From Parietaria judaica (Eukaryota; Streptophyta; Magnoliopsida; Rosales; Urticaceae): DNA of 64,000 nt. Both the position numbers and the translations under genes were made by a program. How positions within the stretch are numbered: position 1 is the first letter of the stretch; every line of letters starts with the position of its first letter. Shown one piece after another: positions 42,034-52,856 of this stretch. The notes beneath the pieces were generated by a model. The model did not search any database and had not been told where the DNA came from. It saw only the letters and a program-made list of their open reading frames with translations. Where the stretch lies: NCBI GenBank assembly GCA_954871525.1, contig OX940869.1, forward strand, positions 17,140,001 to 17,204,000. The letters are read 5' to 3'.

Positions 42034-43735
42034 AAATAACGGTAAAAATACATAAATTTTGGTCAACGTTCCTGCTGTGTGTCCAAACTCAAAAAGTGAT
42101 GGCAAAACTGCTCAAACTGCGTTGACCGTGACAATTGGAAGAAATTGTTAAGTATAAAACTCAATTGGTAAGATAACTGTTGATGCAGAAAAATGCCTCA
42201 AACACTCAGCGACCCAATTGCTCGTGTTGGGCCGGGCCCAATGTCGTCTTGTTGACTTTTGTGACTTTCGGGCTTGGGCTCCTGGACTTTCGAGTCAAAC
42301 GGACCCTCCACTGACTCAGGACCAGAAATCTGTGGCAAACACCACTACTTGTCGTTAAAGGGTCAGGGCTTGGCCTGGCCCGGATTACAGGTTCGGGACG
42401 CCAAAAACGGATTTCTGACCACTACGTAGGGGGGATCACAGTATCGACTTTCCAGTAAACCCTGGTGGACCAGACCCTCGATCGGCGTCACGGGTACAGA
42501 TCCGGGTCCTACGGTCTATTCGCTGAGTCAGTATATTTGTCGGAGATACAAGACTGAGGAATAGAACGAGCACCTCACGGATCTAGAACCTTGGCAAGGA
42601 GGGTCTTAGATCGTGCCATGGGGTTTTACCCCCTGATTCACCTCCGACGCTCAACATTAGTGGGATATTTGACTGGGAAACGATTTGAGAGGGTCTAGAG
42701 AGAGTTTAGAGCGAGTTTCAAGGGGTTGGAATGAGTTACCGTTGTGGTGAAAGTGAGCGTCTATTTATAATGAAGCTCGGGGATTAAAACGTGAATAACT
42801 ATTACTCTAGGTGGTCCCCGGGTAAAAATTATATAGTTTTTTAGGTCCTCGGGACGTGGCCGAACCAACGCCGCAAACGGCGCCTCAATCCGACGTCGGA
42901 CGCGCCCTTACGCGCGGAAACAGTGTTGGTGGCGCGTTGCCCATGCGCGTGGAGCCAGGGCTTGCGTCAGCGCCTGCGTGGCGTGTTTTGATTCGCTCGC
43001 TGTGGGCCCGGGTGATTCTGCTCGTCCAGGGGGGAGGCGACACGTAGAGGGGTCAACTTGACCTTTGGTGGCCCTGCAGCGCCGCTGCCACGTGGCGGTT
43101 GGCCTTTGGGGGCCAATGGGGCCCACCCGTGTTGCCCCCGGTGTCCCCCGAAGGCCCTGTGCGCATCCCGGTGCCGTTTTCCGCAAATTTTATATCATTT
43201 TTGGGTGTTTTGATATTTTTGGGATCATCCGGACACTTTGTTTTTCGAAAACGGACTTCCGTTGAATATTTTGGGCGAAATGAATTATAATTAATAAAAG
43301 ATAAATTAATTTAAATAATTTATCTTTCAATAATTAAGAAAGACCAATTACATAAAATACCCGTAACAATAACTATAAAACTAATAATAATATTGTTTTT
43401 ATCAACAAATTTAGCTTATACAAGTACATTAAGAAATCGATTGATATTTTGACTAACTTTTGTGTTATTTCATGTATTTGGAATTCAAGTAATTATCACT
43501 AATCAAGTAAAGGAAAAAAAAAATTAGAAAAATAAAAATGAAAAGGTTTGGTATTTTCGCTGTTAAGTGCCACGTGGCGTGCCATATGGAAAAGGCCTAA
43601 CGGCCACGTGGAGGCAGTTAACGATTTTGTGCAATTGTCATGGTCAACGCAGTTTGGGTACTTTGCCGTCACTTTTTTAGTTTAGATACACGGCTGGCAC
43701 GTTGACCAAAATTTTAGTATTTTTACCGTTATTTA
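42034..43735. mobile_element. TIR-bearing element (~100-bp inverted ends) split by a solo LTR
   Basis: 42034-42133 (ATAACGGTAAAAATAC...GTTGACC) is inverted at about 43631-43735 with moderate divergence. Removing the LTR at 42178-43368 leaves a MITE-sized element of about 510 bases. No coding frame and no certain target duplication for this outer element. Confidence 0.55.
42178..43368 (-). mobile_element. Solo LTR of a GC-rich family, 1.19 kb (LTR F), TSD ATAAC
   Basis: Forward ends TGTTGATGCAG and ACCCGTAACA, flanked by ATAAC at 42173-42177 and 43369-43373. It resembles LTR G (45615-47027) in inverted orientation, for example GTTGGGCC(G/C)GG near one end and a GC-rich block. The minus strand carries TATAAATAG near 42765, which sets the orientation. 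The GC-rich middle (about 42850-43180) throws up open frames on both strands that are compositional, not genes. Superfamily not determinable without an internal region. Confidence 0.85.
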
Positions 43736-44297
43736 AAAGAATAATGAAACAATGAGTATTTTAATAAAAAAAATTGCACATAAATAATTATTTTATTAAT
43801 TTCTCTCTATAAAATTAATAAAATTTGCAAACTAGTTCAATAAATACCTATTTTATCGTCTTAAAAAATGGCCAGATTCAATTCCTCTAAAAATATGAGT
43901 CCCATCCCATTATCACTTACCTTCGCATTATTATTGATATTGACAACTGACAAGAAAGAAGGGAGGTGGTTCTCTTCTCGCACCCACTGAATTCTTAGCC
44001 TTTAATGCATACCCAAAAAATCTCGTTTCTTATTCTGAATCTAATTTATGTAAAGATAATTGGAAAAACACGAAGAGATCGTCTAATTTATTGGACAGCA
44101 AAAAATGTCCAAAGAAAGTAACGAAATATCTAAATATAAAGTTATAAACTATGAGATAAAAAAGAAAAAAAAAAAGAAGAAGATGCTTCTTCGCTAAAAA
44201 AAAAAAAAAATCAATAAATGGATTAGAATTTGGATAAATTAATAAACTCGATTAATTTAAATATTTTGCATGGTCGGTACCCTTCGAGAACACCGTG
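43374..44297. other. AT-rich intergenic sequence, no gene seen
   Basis: Apart from the inverted end at 43631-43735, only AT-rich sequence and poly-A runs. No supported gene. Confidence 0.35.
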
Positions 44298-44302
44298 CTA
44301 AA

Positions 44303-45032
44303 TGTTGGAAATTTCTTCAAGGTCGAAAACGTCACGGCTTGAATCGTGCATATGATTACTTTCCTAATAATGTTTCGAGCACTCAAAAATGTCATCGAGT
44401 CTGCTTGCAAGAACACCCAGGGTCAGACAAGCCTTTGGCCGGGAAATCGCAAGACGAAGCGAATTTCCGACCGTAAGCCAGAACGCGTTTCTGGAAGTGT
44501 TTTTCATAGAGTAGAATACATGATACATAGAGCAATTAACGTTTCTGTTTCAGAAAACAAAAATAAAAAGACCCAAAAACAGTTACACGTTGTGAAGGTA
44601 GCGACCCTTCACAAGTGGCAGTTATTGGTCTGAAAACGGAAAACGAGAAAACGGTCAGAAACCGCCCAATACGCCGCTCGCCCGATGCCACGTGCTTAAG
44701 TGCCTCAAGTGCGCCTACAAGACGCCACTAGCGCCTCTACGCCAACGCACCTGACCCCGAGCCCGAGCCGGACCGGCGAGGGCGGCGTTGCTAAAGCGTG
44801 AGGTGGCATGGTCTCGCCACCTCGCCTCCACACGGCACTCATGTGGCATACTTATCACTATGCCACATGTTGAGCTCACTTCACTATTGTTTTCCTTATA
44901 TATTGCACAAACTCTTTGTAATTAATCAATGTGGGACTTTTCACATTCCCACATTTACTCTCCACTCAACACATTATACTAGCTTATTTATTAGAACATT
45001 TATTGGTCATTTATTATTAATAAATTCCAACA
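44303..45032 (+). mobile_element. Solo LTR, 730 bp (LTR I), TSD CTAAA
   Basis: Begins TGTTGGAAATTTCTTC and ends AAATTCCAACA, flanked by CTAAA at 44298-44302 and 45033-45037. A TATATATTGC box near 44897 is followed by the phrase CAATGTGGGACTTTTCACA, which I associate with LTR leaders in plants. Unrelated in sequence to the other LTR families here. Open frames within it are not supported as genes. Confidence 0.82.
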
Positions 45033-45037
45033 CTAAA

Positions 45038-45614
45038 TTGATAATTCGACATATGTATTTAATAATAGTCTTTAAGGAAAATTCACAGGTCTAACACTCT
45101 CACATTACATATATATATATATTAAAATTATAAATAAAGTCAATAATGTTTCATAATTAAATGTGATGTCATTATAAATAAAACTAATATTTCATTTAAT
45201 TCGTATATAAATCTAAAGCTATTTATATATTTTTTAATATATGAATTATTTTTTCTTCTTCTAGAATCCCTAGAGTCGTTTAAGAATTTGGTAGAAACAA
45301 AACATATGTTAGACGAATTTATTGAAAAAGATGTTGTCAATCTTATTAGTAATTGGACGTATCTATTAATACTCTTAGTTTAAAGTGTGTGTACATGGAT
45401 AGATGATTTTAATTTTATTGGTATCTTCTATACTAATACAATTTTTTTTAAATACAAAACAAGCAATCTCAAATCCCAACTAAATGGATACTCATGATTT
45501 ATTAGATAGAGTTAATACATTTATAAATTAACAAAAGTTTTTGATACATCCCAACTAGATTCTACTCACGTTATTAATATGCATATTAAATACTAATGTA
45601 CAATCTATCGTTAA
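45038..45614. other. AT-rich intergenic sequence, no gene seen
   Basis: No credible frame, RNA gene or repeat ends recognised. Confidence 0.3.
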
Positions 45615-47027
45615 TGTTACGGGTGTTTTACGGAATTAATTTTTGTAAATTAATAAAAAAAAAGTTTTTTAATTAACGTTTTCTTCTATTGATTAATGTT
45701 CAATTTCAAGCAAAATAATAACCGGAGATCCGTTTTTGCAAAACAAACTATCCAGATCTTCCTAAAAATATCGAGATACTCAAAAAAGTCATAAAGTTTG
45801 TAAAAATTGGCCTCGGGACACTTTCGGGACCAAAAATTGGACCCGGAAGCACCCCGAGCGGGCCCCATGGGCCCACACGCGCCTCCACACGCTGCCACAT
45901 GTCACCTGCAGCCTCCACGCGTCACACGCGCCCACTTGGTGGCTGACGTCAGCAGAGTGGGGCGCAAGTTTTGCCAGAGTACGCCGCACGAAACCCGCAC
46001 GTGAGGGTGCTTGAGAGCTCCGATGGGGATGAAACTTGCGCCATCGGTTTTGCCACATCTCGGGGAGTAAAAAAACTATATAATTTTACTCGGGGGGCTT
46101 CCTGGAGTAATATATAATCGCGTTTGAACCCCTGGACCCTCCTATAAATAGAACATCGGTTTTCTCAAATCGATAAGCCATTCCAACTCGAATTCCTTTC
46201 TCCTAAGCTCACCCTTAGAGCTCTCCTACTCCTTCTGAACACCTCCCCCCTCGGGTATTTGCCCAATTTTGAGCATCGGAGGTGAATCAGGGGGTAGCCC
46301 CCTTGATTCTCCCTGACCTCGGGTGTTTTTTTGCCCAGGTTATGAGCGCGAGGAGTACGACTAGAGCAGAAGCTCTGGAGAAATTCCCGGCACAGTTTAT
46401 GACTCCCCCCGCTAGGTTCTGTTCTATGTGGTGCTCGTGCTATCTCCCAGTCCATTATCTCTAGCAGATATGCCGACTTCGCGGATAGACCGAGGACCCC
46501 GTATCAGAACCCAGAATGCGGACCGAGGGGTTCGACCGCCGGAGATTATCTGAGGATCCGGACCACAGAGGAAGCAACTAGGGCGGAAGCTCTGAACAAG
46601 GTCCTGACACTACTGCACGATCCTTCCTGTCTAGATTCCGATTTACGGGACACGTGTTACCGTCCCCCGGTCTGTACTAACTTTGCGGACCGGCTGTGGA
46701 CCCGGATCGACCTTAGGAATTCAGGCGGAGGGGTCTCGTCTGTCAGGGTTCACATCGGGATCTTACCGAGATCCACTCTACGTGGAGACCACGTCCCTAG
46801 TGCCATCCCCTGTCTGTAACCCAGCTCAGTATGCTACTGGCGACGAGGTTACAGGCAACGGACAGAGCCCGAATCTCTGGTCCACTGACAGTGGAGGGTC
46901 CGTTTGACCTGAAGTGCGAAGGGGTCAACGCCCTATAGCCCACTCAAAGTCAACACACGACGTTGGGCCCGGCTCATACCATGCTACTGGGCCGCTCGAA
47001 AGTTTGATCTAAATATCAGTATCAACA
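45615..47027 (+). mobile_element. Solo LTR of the GC-rich family, 1.41 kb (LTR G), TSD GTTAA
   Basis: Begins TGTTACGGGTG and ends CAGTATCAACA, flanked by GTTAA at 45610-45614 and 47028-47032. Plus-strand TATAAATAG near 46144 gives the orientation. It shares blocks with LTR F: an AAACGGA(T/C)(C/T)TCCG block, a GC-rich block, and GTTGGGCCCGG near the end. By eye it is well diverged from F. Several open frames arise from its GC-rich composition and are not genes. Confidence 0.85.
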
Positions 47028-47034
47028 GTTAATA

Positions 47035-47242
47035 TTTTTTTTTAATGGGGTGGCGCTATCGGCCAAGATTACAATGCACTCTTGTATTACTAAATATATT
47101 CGGGTTAAGAAAAGGTTATACTTTGGCCAAGTTTACATATGTAAAGGGGGCAAGGATTTGTTTCCCATGGGGTTTGAACCCGTGACCTCTTGAATAAGTA
47201 TATAGTGGAGTTACCACTAGGCCAAGCAAGCTTGGTTCTATA
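47035..47242 (-). mobile_element. tRNA-derived SINE
   Basis: On the minus strand a tRNA-like head contains an A-box-like GGCCTAGTGGTAAC and a B-box-like GGTTCAAACCC about 35 bases apart. A non-tRNA body and an A-rich tail follow at 47035-47045. GTTAATA occurs on both sides (47028-47034 and 47243-47249), a plausible target duplication. This is a SINE and not a functional tRNA: the acceptor and anticodon arms do not form. LTR G is inserted exactly in its left flanking duplication. Confidence 0.7.
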
Positions 47243-47528
47243 GTTAATACTTAATCGTTAATACATCCAACTTGATTGAATTCACCTAATTAAATTACGA
47301 AGGTATGTCGTTAGAAAAGAAAATAATTGCGTTAATGTACCTAATTTTTTTTAACCAACTGAGGCGTCAGGGATCATAAAATATAGTTGCAGAAGTACCT
47401 AGAGTAAACAAATATGAAGTAACATGTTTTTTCGTCTATTTTTTCGTCGACGTTAGTCATTTTTCTTAGCATAGTGCTATTAAAATATAATATCTTGAAG
47501 GGTTGCCACTTGTCAAGCCCTTAATATC

Positions 47529-47668
47529 GGCATATGTTCCAGTTCTTTTGCAAACATATGGCTTATGTTCCTTTTTTTTCGCAGCATATATTTCATGTCG
47601 TAAAAAGTACTCAAAGTCAACCTTCATTAATACTTCCGTCTATGTTCGTTAGTTTTTGCCACGTGTCA
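47529..47668 (+). repeat. Left arm of an inverted repeat enclosing LTR D
   Basis: GGCATATGTTCC...TTTGCCACGTGTCA is repeated in inverted orientation at 51830-51945. Shared phrases include GTACTCAAAGTCAAC and GTTAGTTTTTGCCACGTGTCA. The pair probably marks the ends of an older TIR element about 4.4 kb across that later received the copia LTR. Confidence 0.65.
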
Positions 47669-47682
47669 TGTACACCTCGACA

Positions 47683-48495
47683 TGTTGGAAATTGGATCTA
47701 GCTATGATACCAATTGTTGGTAATTGGATCTGTACGATACCAATTTTCTGGGGATCACGTCTCGGATCCCGTGAATATTATCACAAAATATACCGTCGAA
47801 CGGTCCGGGTAACATTTAAAAAATTATTTTAAGCGGAAAACATGTTAACCGAGCAACGGTCCGAACATTAGATAATAACCATATTACAAGATCTGATAAA
47901 TATTAGGTAATTTAATATTCATAAATCATTATTAATAATCTAGTCTATAGGAAATAAAAAGAAACAGTAAATGGTCGCATTTATTAACCCAATGCATAAG
48001 GCCGTACCTCAGTTGTCGACTTCCGGCTACGCGTTCTGAACTTGGCAGGGCTCCGCCGGTACTGAGGGAAACACCCGTGATCTTCCGGGATATTCTCCTG
48101 GATTCCTCGTACCGAAGCGTGTCCGTTGCTAACTTTAACTTATGGTTCTTTTTAAGATTCCGGAGAACTAAGTCTCTTAAGCCGAACCAGAGAGAGAGGT
48201 CAGAGGAAAAATTCGCAGACCCTTAAGAAGAGGGAGAGTTCGAATTTTTCTCTGGGGAAATGTGTGAAAAATGTGTAGAATGAGCTCCCTATTTACAGGC
48301 TCAGACTGTAACCAAATTGGAGAAATTCCCTCCCTAATTTTTGAATTCTTTATATTAAATATAATTAATTATTTCAATCCAATGGTCTAGATTTAATCTT
48401 ATCTAAATCCAAGGGATATAATTAATAAGTGATTTAATTAAATAAGAAAGACTTGGTAAAATAAAAAACCAATCTTATCCACTTATTTAATAATT

Positions 48496-48529
<34 letters not shown>

Positions 48530-50441
48530 GAATTTTGAATTTTAACTATCTAAATCCAAAGGTTAAGATAAATCTTAAACCAATCTAACAGATCAAATTT
48601 ATTCAGGATAAAATCAAATACCTAAAGACTTGGTAAAAGCCCTAATTCCATTTTATCCTAAACTTGAATTCGAAAATTATATTATATATATATATAATTA
48701 ATTTCCAATCTGACGGTAAAGATTAAATCTTAAACCGATCTAACGAATAAAATTAATTAACCATATTCGAAAAACCCTAAGCTTCGTCACCAAGCTATTA
48801 ATTTCGAATTATAGATAGGGTCAAAATCAATTATCTTAATCCAACGGTTGATATTAAATTCTAACCGATCCAATGGATTAAATTGATTTTAGGGTTTTGC
48901 TAAAATACCAAAACTGTAGGTACTTTTGCCGCAAATATCAAAACTTCAAACCAAGTAAAAAACGTGTGGAGTAGTTCCACTTTCCTTGGTAGCCCAAATC
49001 GATTTACACATTATTAATATATATAAATATATATTATTTATTATTAATATAAATTTATTAATTATTAATTAATTATTAATAAGATATTAATAATTAAATT
49101 ATATTAATATCCTCTGATCTTAATATCACACATTCAAATGTCATGGTGCCACACGATCATTTAAATTTGCACATTTGATTTAATTTCATAGTTTACCGAA
49201 ACGATCACAAACTTAGAAATTCTCTAAATCACAAACCATACGTCGAAACAACTCGGTTTAAAAAAGCAAAGTCTCTTAGAATTTAATTTCCAACAACTTT
49301 CATGTTGACAGAAATTCCAAATTCTACTTTCTTTTGTCAGTTAATTTCGGTTACCAAGATATGGTACTTTTGCCACGCTACTGATAAAACTATCTGATGT
49401 CTGTCGCAGGCTTCAGTTTTATAAGTCTTGCCAAATGATTAAACATCTCAAAATGTTCCTATCACATACGTATCATCTGTTACGAAGCTATCATGGGGAC
49501 CATGGACCCGTACCACTTAAGCTCCAACGAACTGCTAGGGTGTTCGTCAAACCTCGGTGTAATTCCACTATAAACCCGAGGCTTCACTCTTTAGTGATAC
49601 AATATATATTATTCCCTTTATTACAGCAGAGTGTCTATTGATACAATCAAATTCGGGTTATTGATCTTTAACTTGATGATCCACACATGAGCATGCAGTT
49701 TTTACTGTTTTGCCCTTCATTGCATTTTCATCCTTGACGCAGTCAGTAATATCATGAGTAACCCAGTTATGGTTTTGATTCATAAGTTGCGCACAGGTAC
49801 CTCTTATATCTCACCACTGACAATCAAGGGAATCATCATGACTCTGAAGAGAGCTGTGTGATGCCCATGTCTATGACCAAGCTACCCTTACTGCTGACTA
49901 TCATGTTCCCAAAATAATAGTGTTGGGAACAACGGTAATATATTGTGCTTGTTAACGGTTAAATCAAAGAACAATCAAGCCAGCAGCTCAAACTCAAGAT
50001 CACTCATGACTTAGATCGAATATCCATTTGATCATCTACCAGCTCCAAGTTATCAGTGACGGTCTTATATGATATGTTCCAGAGTTTAAGTCACGTCTAG
50101 TCCAATATGAATACACTTCATAGTTAATGCACTTCTAGTGAGTGTGACACACACTTAGTCACATTAATGACCTTATACGATTGATGGGCTTCCACCCAAT
50201 TAATCAGGTCACGGACATTTTAAGTTCACTTATTATGATTATTAATTCTTCCTCACATTGACTCTGTTGTGATAATAATAACATAATTGCATCCTTTGTG
50301 AATTAAGGAACAAACATTCTATTTTACTCTACCAGAAACTATAATAAGATTAACATAATAAGAACCATCTTTTATTCAACGACTTGTCATAATCTTTTAC
50401 AAATGGATAAAAACAGCTTGTTTAAGGACACATGTCCAACA
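47683..50441 (-). mobile_element. Copia-type LTR, 2.76 kb (LTR D), next to a pol fragment
   Basis: Forward end ATGTCCAACA at 50441, followed by the same polypurine tract as LTR C and by RNase H coding sequence on the minus strand, so it is a 3' LTR. The forward left end consists of two ~31-bp units (TGTTGG(A/T)AATTGGATCT...GATACCAA), each carrying a primer-binding-site-like GATACCA phrase, as in LTR B. Minus-strand TATA region near 48285. It contains a (TA)n run at about 48499-48527. Confidence 0.85.
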
Positions 50442-50456
50442 ATCTCCCACTTGTAC

Positions 50457-50721
50457 TTAAAGAAGATGACCCATGTCTTTCAGACCCATATTCTCTAGAT
50501 GCCTCCTGAATATTTTCTCTGGCAACGTCTTGGTGAATGGATCAGCCAGATTGTCTTCCGAAGTTATTTTCACAACCTTTACGTCGCCACGACGCACTAT
50601 CTCTCTTATGAGATGGTATTTACATTCTATATGTTTCGCCTTGTTATGGTCTCTGGGCTCTTTAGAATTTGCCACTGCACCACTGTTGTCACAGTATAGC
50701 GTTTGGGGGCCATCTACATCT
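50457..50721 (-). pseudogene. Copia RNase H C-terminal fragment, chimeric upstream
   Basis: The last 85 or so residues match the RNase H end at 38761-39020 almost exactly (DNSGAVA, KYHLIREIVRRGDV, ADPFTKTLP). At 50721/50722 homology stops abruptly, and an in-frame unrelated stretch (VEDVNQALRRASNASQALLE) takes its place. The rest of pol, gag and the 5' LTR are missing. The fused frame is about 159 codons, but nothing indicates a real gene. Confidence 0.8.
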
Positions 50722-51300
50722 TCATCAATCGGTTCAAGCAGAGCCTGAGATGCGTTGGACGCTCTCCTTAAAGCTTGATTCACATCCTCTACGTGCTTGT
50801 GGTTCTTTAGGCGATTAGCTTCCCATGATATAACGAGACAACCCCAAACTTTGTAGCATTTCGAAGTCTGTTGGCGAACTGAAACTCCTTGAGCTTCGTT
50901 ACCCAAAGACTCACGACATAAAACGATGGGAACCATAAAAGATTGAATTTGCGGAGTGAAAAACGAGAAGAAAATTCATAATATCTAGAGAGTTTTCGGT
51001 ACTTGGTTTTGCAGGGTTTTTCGAATGGGTTCGAGGTCGCCGTCCATTTATAGAAACCGAAGGGATACAATTAATAATGGGTTCGAGGTCATCGTTAATA
51101 ATGAATTGCAATTAATTCGAAACGTAATAAATTGAAATCAATTTCCGTAACACTCATAATTAATATCATTGTTTTACGTAATGTTTGAACATTGTAACAA
51201 GATTCCGGTAATTGAAGAAAGCGTTCATCTCGAGTGTTTGACGTTTTGACCCACTTGATGTTATCTCAGTTTTATTTTAAATACATTTTTTACCAACACT
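50722..51300 (-). other. Unidentified sequence with a possible minus-strand promoter and leader
   Basis: A minus-strand TATAAATGG near 51055 is followed by frames such as MNFLLVFHSANSIFYG, none of which I recognise. The in-frame segment EANRLKNHKHVEDVNQALRR just before the RNase H fragment might be a captured host exon or an element leader. Function unknown. Confidence 0.3.
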
Positions 51301-51829
51301 TCCGACAACGATGGCTTTCCTCTAGTCCTTATTCATGGCGATCCCGACCTCGGTCTACTAGAACCTCCTTCGTGTCTTCTGTGTTTTTACCTAATGCCGA
51401 TGCTCCTCGGCACCGAACTCTCCTATGGCGGAAGCTCGCGGGTGTCGAGGAGAAACGGAGCTTTGTGGCAATTCGATTGGTTGGTGCGTTGGTTAGGGTT
51501 TGTAATTGGGGATCTGAGAGCTTGTTTTAAGCTGAGATCAGGGCTTCCACGGAAAAAGAGGGTTTTGGGATTGGGAAGAAAAATATGTTCTAAACTGATG
51601 AGAGAAGGGAGATTTAAAGAAAAAAAAAAGAGTAATTTTACCGCCTATAATAATTAGTATTATCTAAAAATGGTACAGTTGCCATCTAAAAAAAATGGTA
51701 TTAAAAAATAAAAAAATAAAAAAATTAGTATTTTTTTAAAAATATTATTAAAAGATTATAAGTCGAAAAGAATAGGAACATAAGTTGGATTTTTGCAAAA
51801 GAACGAGACTATATGTCGGTATACGGACG
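51301..51829 (+). other. Unidentified leader-like sequence, no confirmed gene
   Basis: GC-balanced stretch to about 51600 with plus-strand frames (one about 98 codons, Ser/Arg-rich) that resemble the first exon of a transposon or a gene fragment, then A-rich sequence. Not recognised. It lies inside the inverted-repeat pair 47529-47668/51830-51945. Confidence 0.25.
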
Positions 51830-51945
51830 TGACACGTGGCAAAAACTAACGGACATAAACAGAAGTATTAACAGATGTTGACTTTGAGTACGTTTTAAGA
51901 CTTATGAAATATATGCCGTGAAAAAAAAACGGGAACATATGCCGG
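51830..51945 (-). repeat. Right arm of the inverted repeat enclosing LTR D
   Basis: Reverse complement of the 47529-47668 sequence over about 115 bases with moderate divergence (TGACACGTGGCAAAAACTAAC...GGGAACATATGCC). Confidence 0.65.
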
Positions 51946-52277
51946 TAATAAACCTATCTTAAATACACATTCATGTGCCCATCCAACTACTTAGCATATT
52001 ATCTTATTTGAATTTGATGAAAAAATTGAATACTTTTGCCGCAAAATCTTGTATTTAAATTTGTGTAAATTAATTTAATTAACATATGGTATTCTTACCG
52101 TAATAAATGTGTGTAATTAGAGCTGAAAAGTGAATAACACAGGCGTTGACACGTGTCCATTAACGGCAAGCCATGTTAAAATAGACTCATACGATAAACA
52201 ACAGTTGACCTGTTATTTTACTTTTTTTTTTTTACTTTATGCTGCATTAAAATAATTAGTTTTTGAAAGAGAAAATG

Positions 52278-52632
52278 ACGGCATAAGTATCCAAAGTTTT
52301 AGAAAAGTTGAATTAAATTCTCATTATTTTTTTTGGGTGACGAAAGTTGTCCAACTCTTATTTTGTGTTTTCCGTCATGTTTTCGCCCCGAATCGCAGTA
52401 CGTGTCACATTTTTAAACCCATTAAATATACAATTTTTAATTAAAAAATTAAACTAATATATCAATAATAAACAATATTATATTTAATGGGTTTAAAAAC
52501 GTGACACGTAGTGAGGTTCTGGAGGAAAATATGACGGAATACACAATATAAGAGTTTGACAACTTTCGCCACCTAAAAAAAAAAAGAGAACTTAATATCA
52601 ATTTTCAAAAACTTGAGATACTTATGGGACGG
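52278..52632. mobile_element. Palindromic MITE upstream of the RALF gene
   Basis: About 355 bases whose two halves are inverted copies. CATAAGTATC near the left end pairs with GATACTTATG near the right end. GCGAAAGTTGTC, the TTTTCCGTCAT block and GTGACACGTA/TACGTGTCAC also match in inverse order. The AT-rich centre (TTTAATTAAAAAATTAAA) forms the loop. Ends about 225 bases upstream of the RALF start codon, so it could supply promoter sequence or a small-RNA target. Confidence 0.75.
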
Positions 52633-52784
52633 TTTTCCTTTTTTGAAAACATATGCCGTTATTATATCTTTTATTTGAAAAAGAAGGAGACAAGAGATCG
52701 AGGTTACGTGGCGGTTCCTGAGTGGATGATCGGCTGAACGGGATAACATCCACTCCTTGCACTACCGACGCTTGTGTAGTGGGG

Positions 52785-52800
52785 CTCTGCTTATTATAAT
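52785..52800 (+). promoter_or_regulatory. Weak TATA-like box of the RALF gene
   Basis: CTGCTTATTATAATGC lies about 60 bases upstream of the start codon, leaving room for only a short leader. It is a weak match and could be chance. Confidence 0.3.
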
Positions 52801-52856
52801 GCCTATTTAGAGGCTGCCACTGCACAAGCACAACCCATTTTATCCTCGCCGGAGCC

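Noticed and set aside
42856..43290. Open frames on both strands in the GC-rich middle of LTR F (also 45686-46058 and 46683-46907 in LTR G)
   Set aside because: Overlapping frames in several phases follow from high GC content inside solo LTRs; no recognisable domain and no conservation between F and G.
47160..47235. tRNA-like sequence on the minus strand
   Set aside because: A- and B-box-like elements are present, but the cloverleaf does not form; the non-tRNA body, A-rich tail and flanking repeats make it a SINE.
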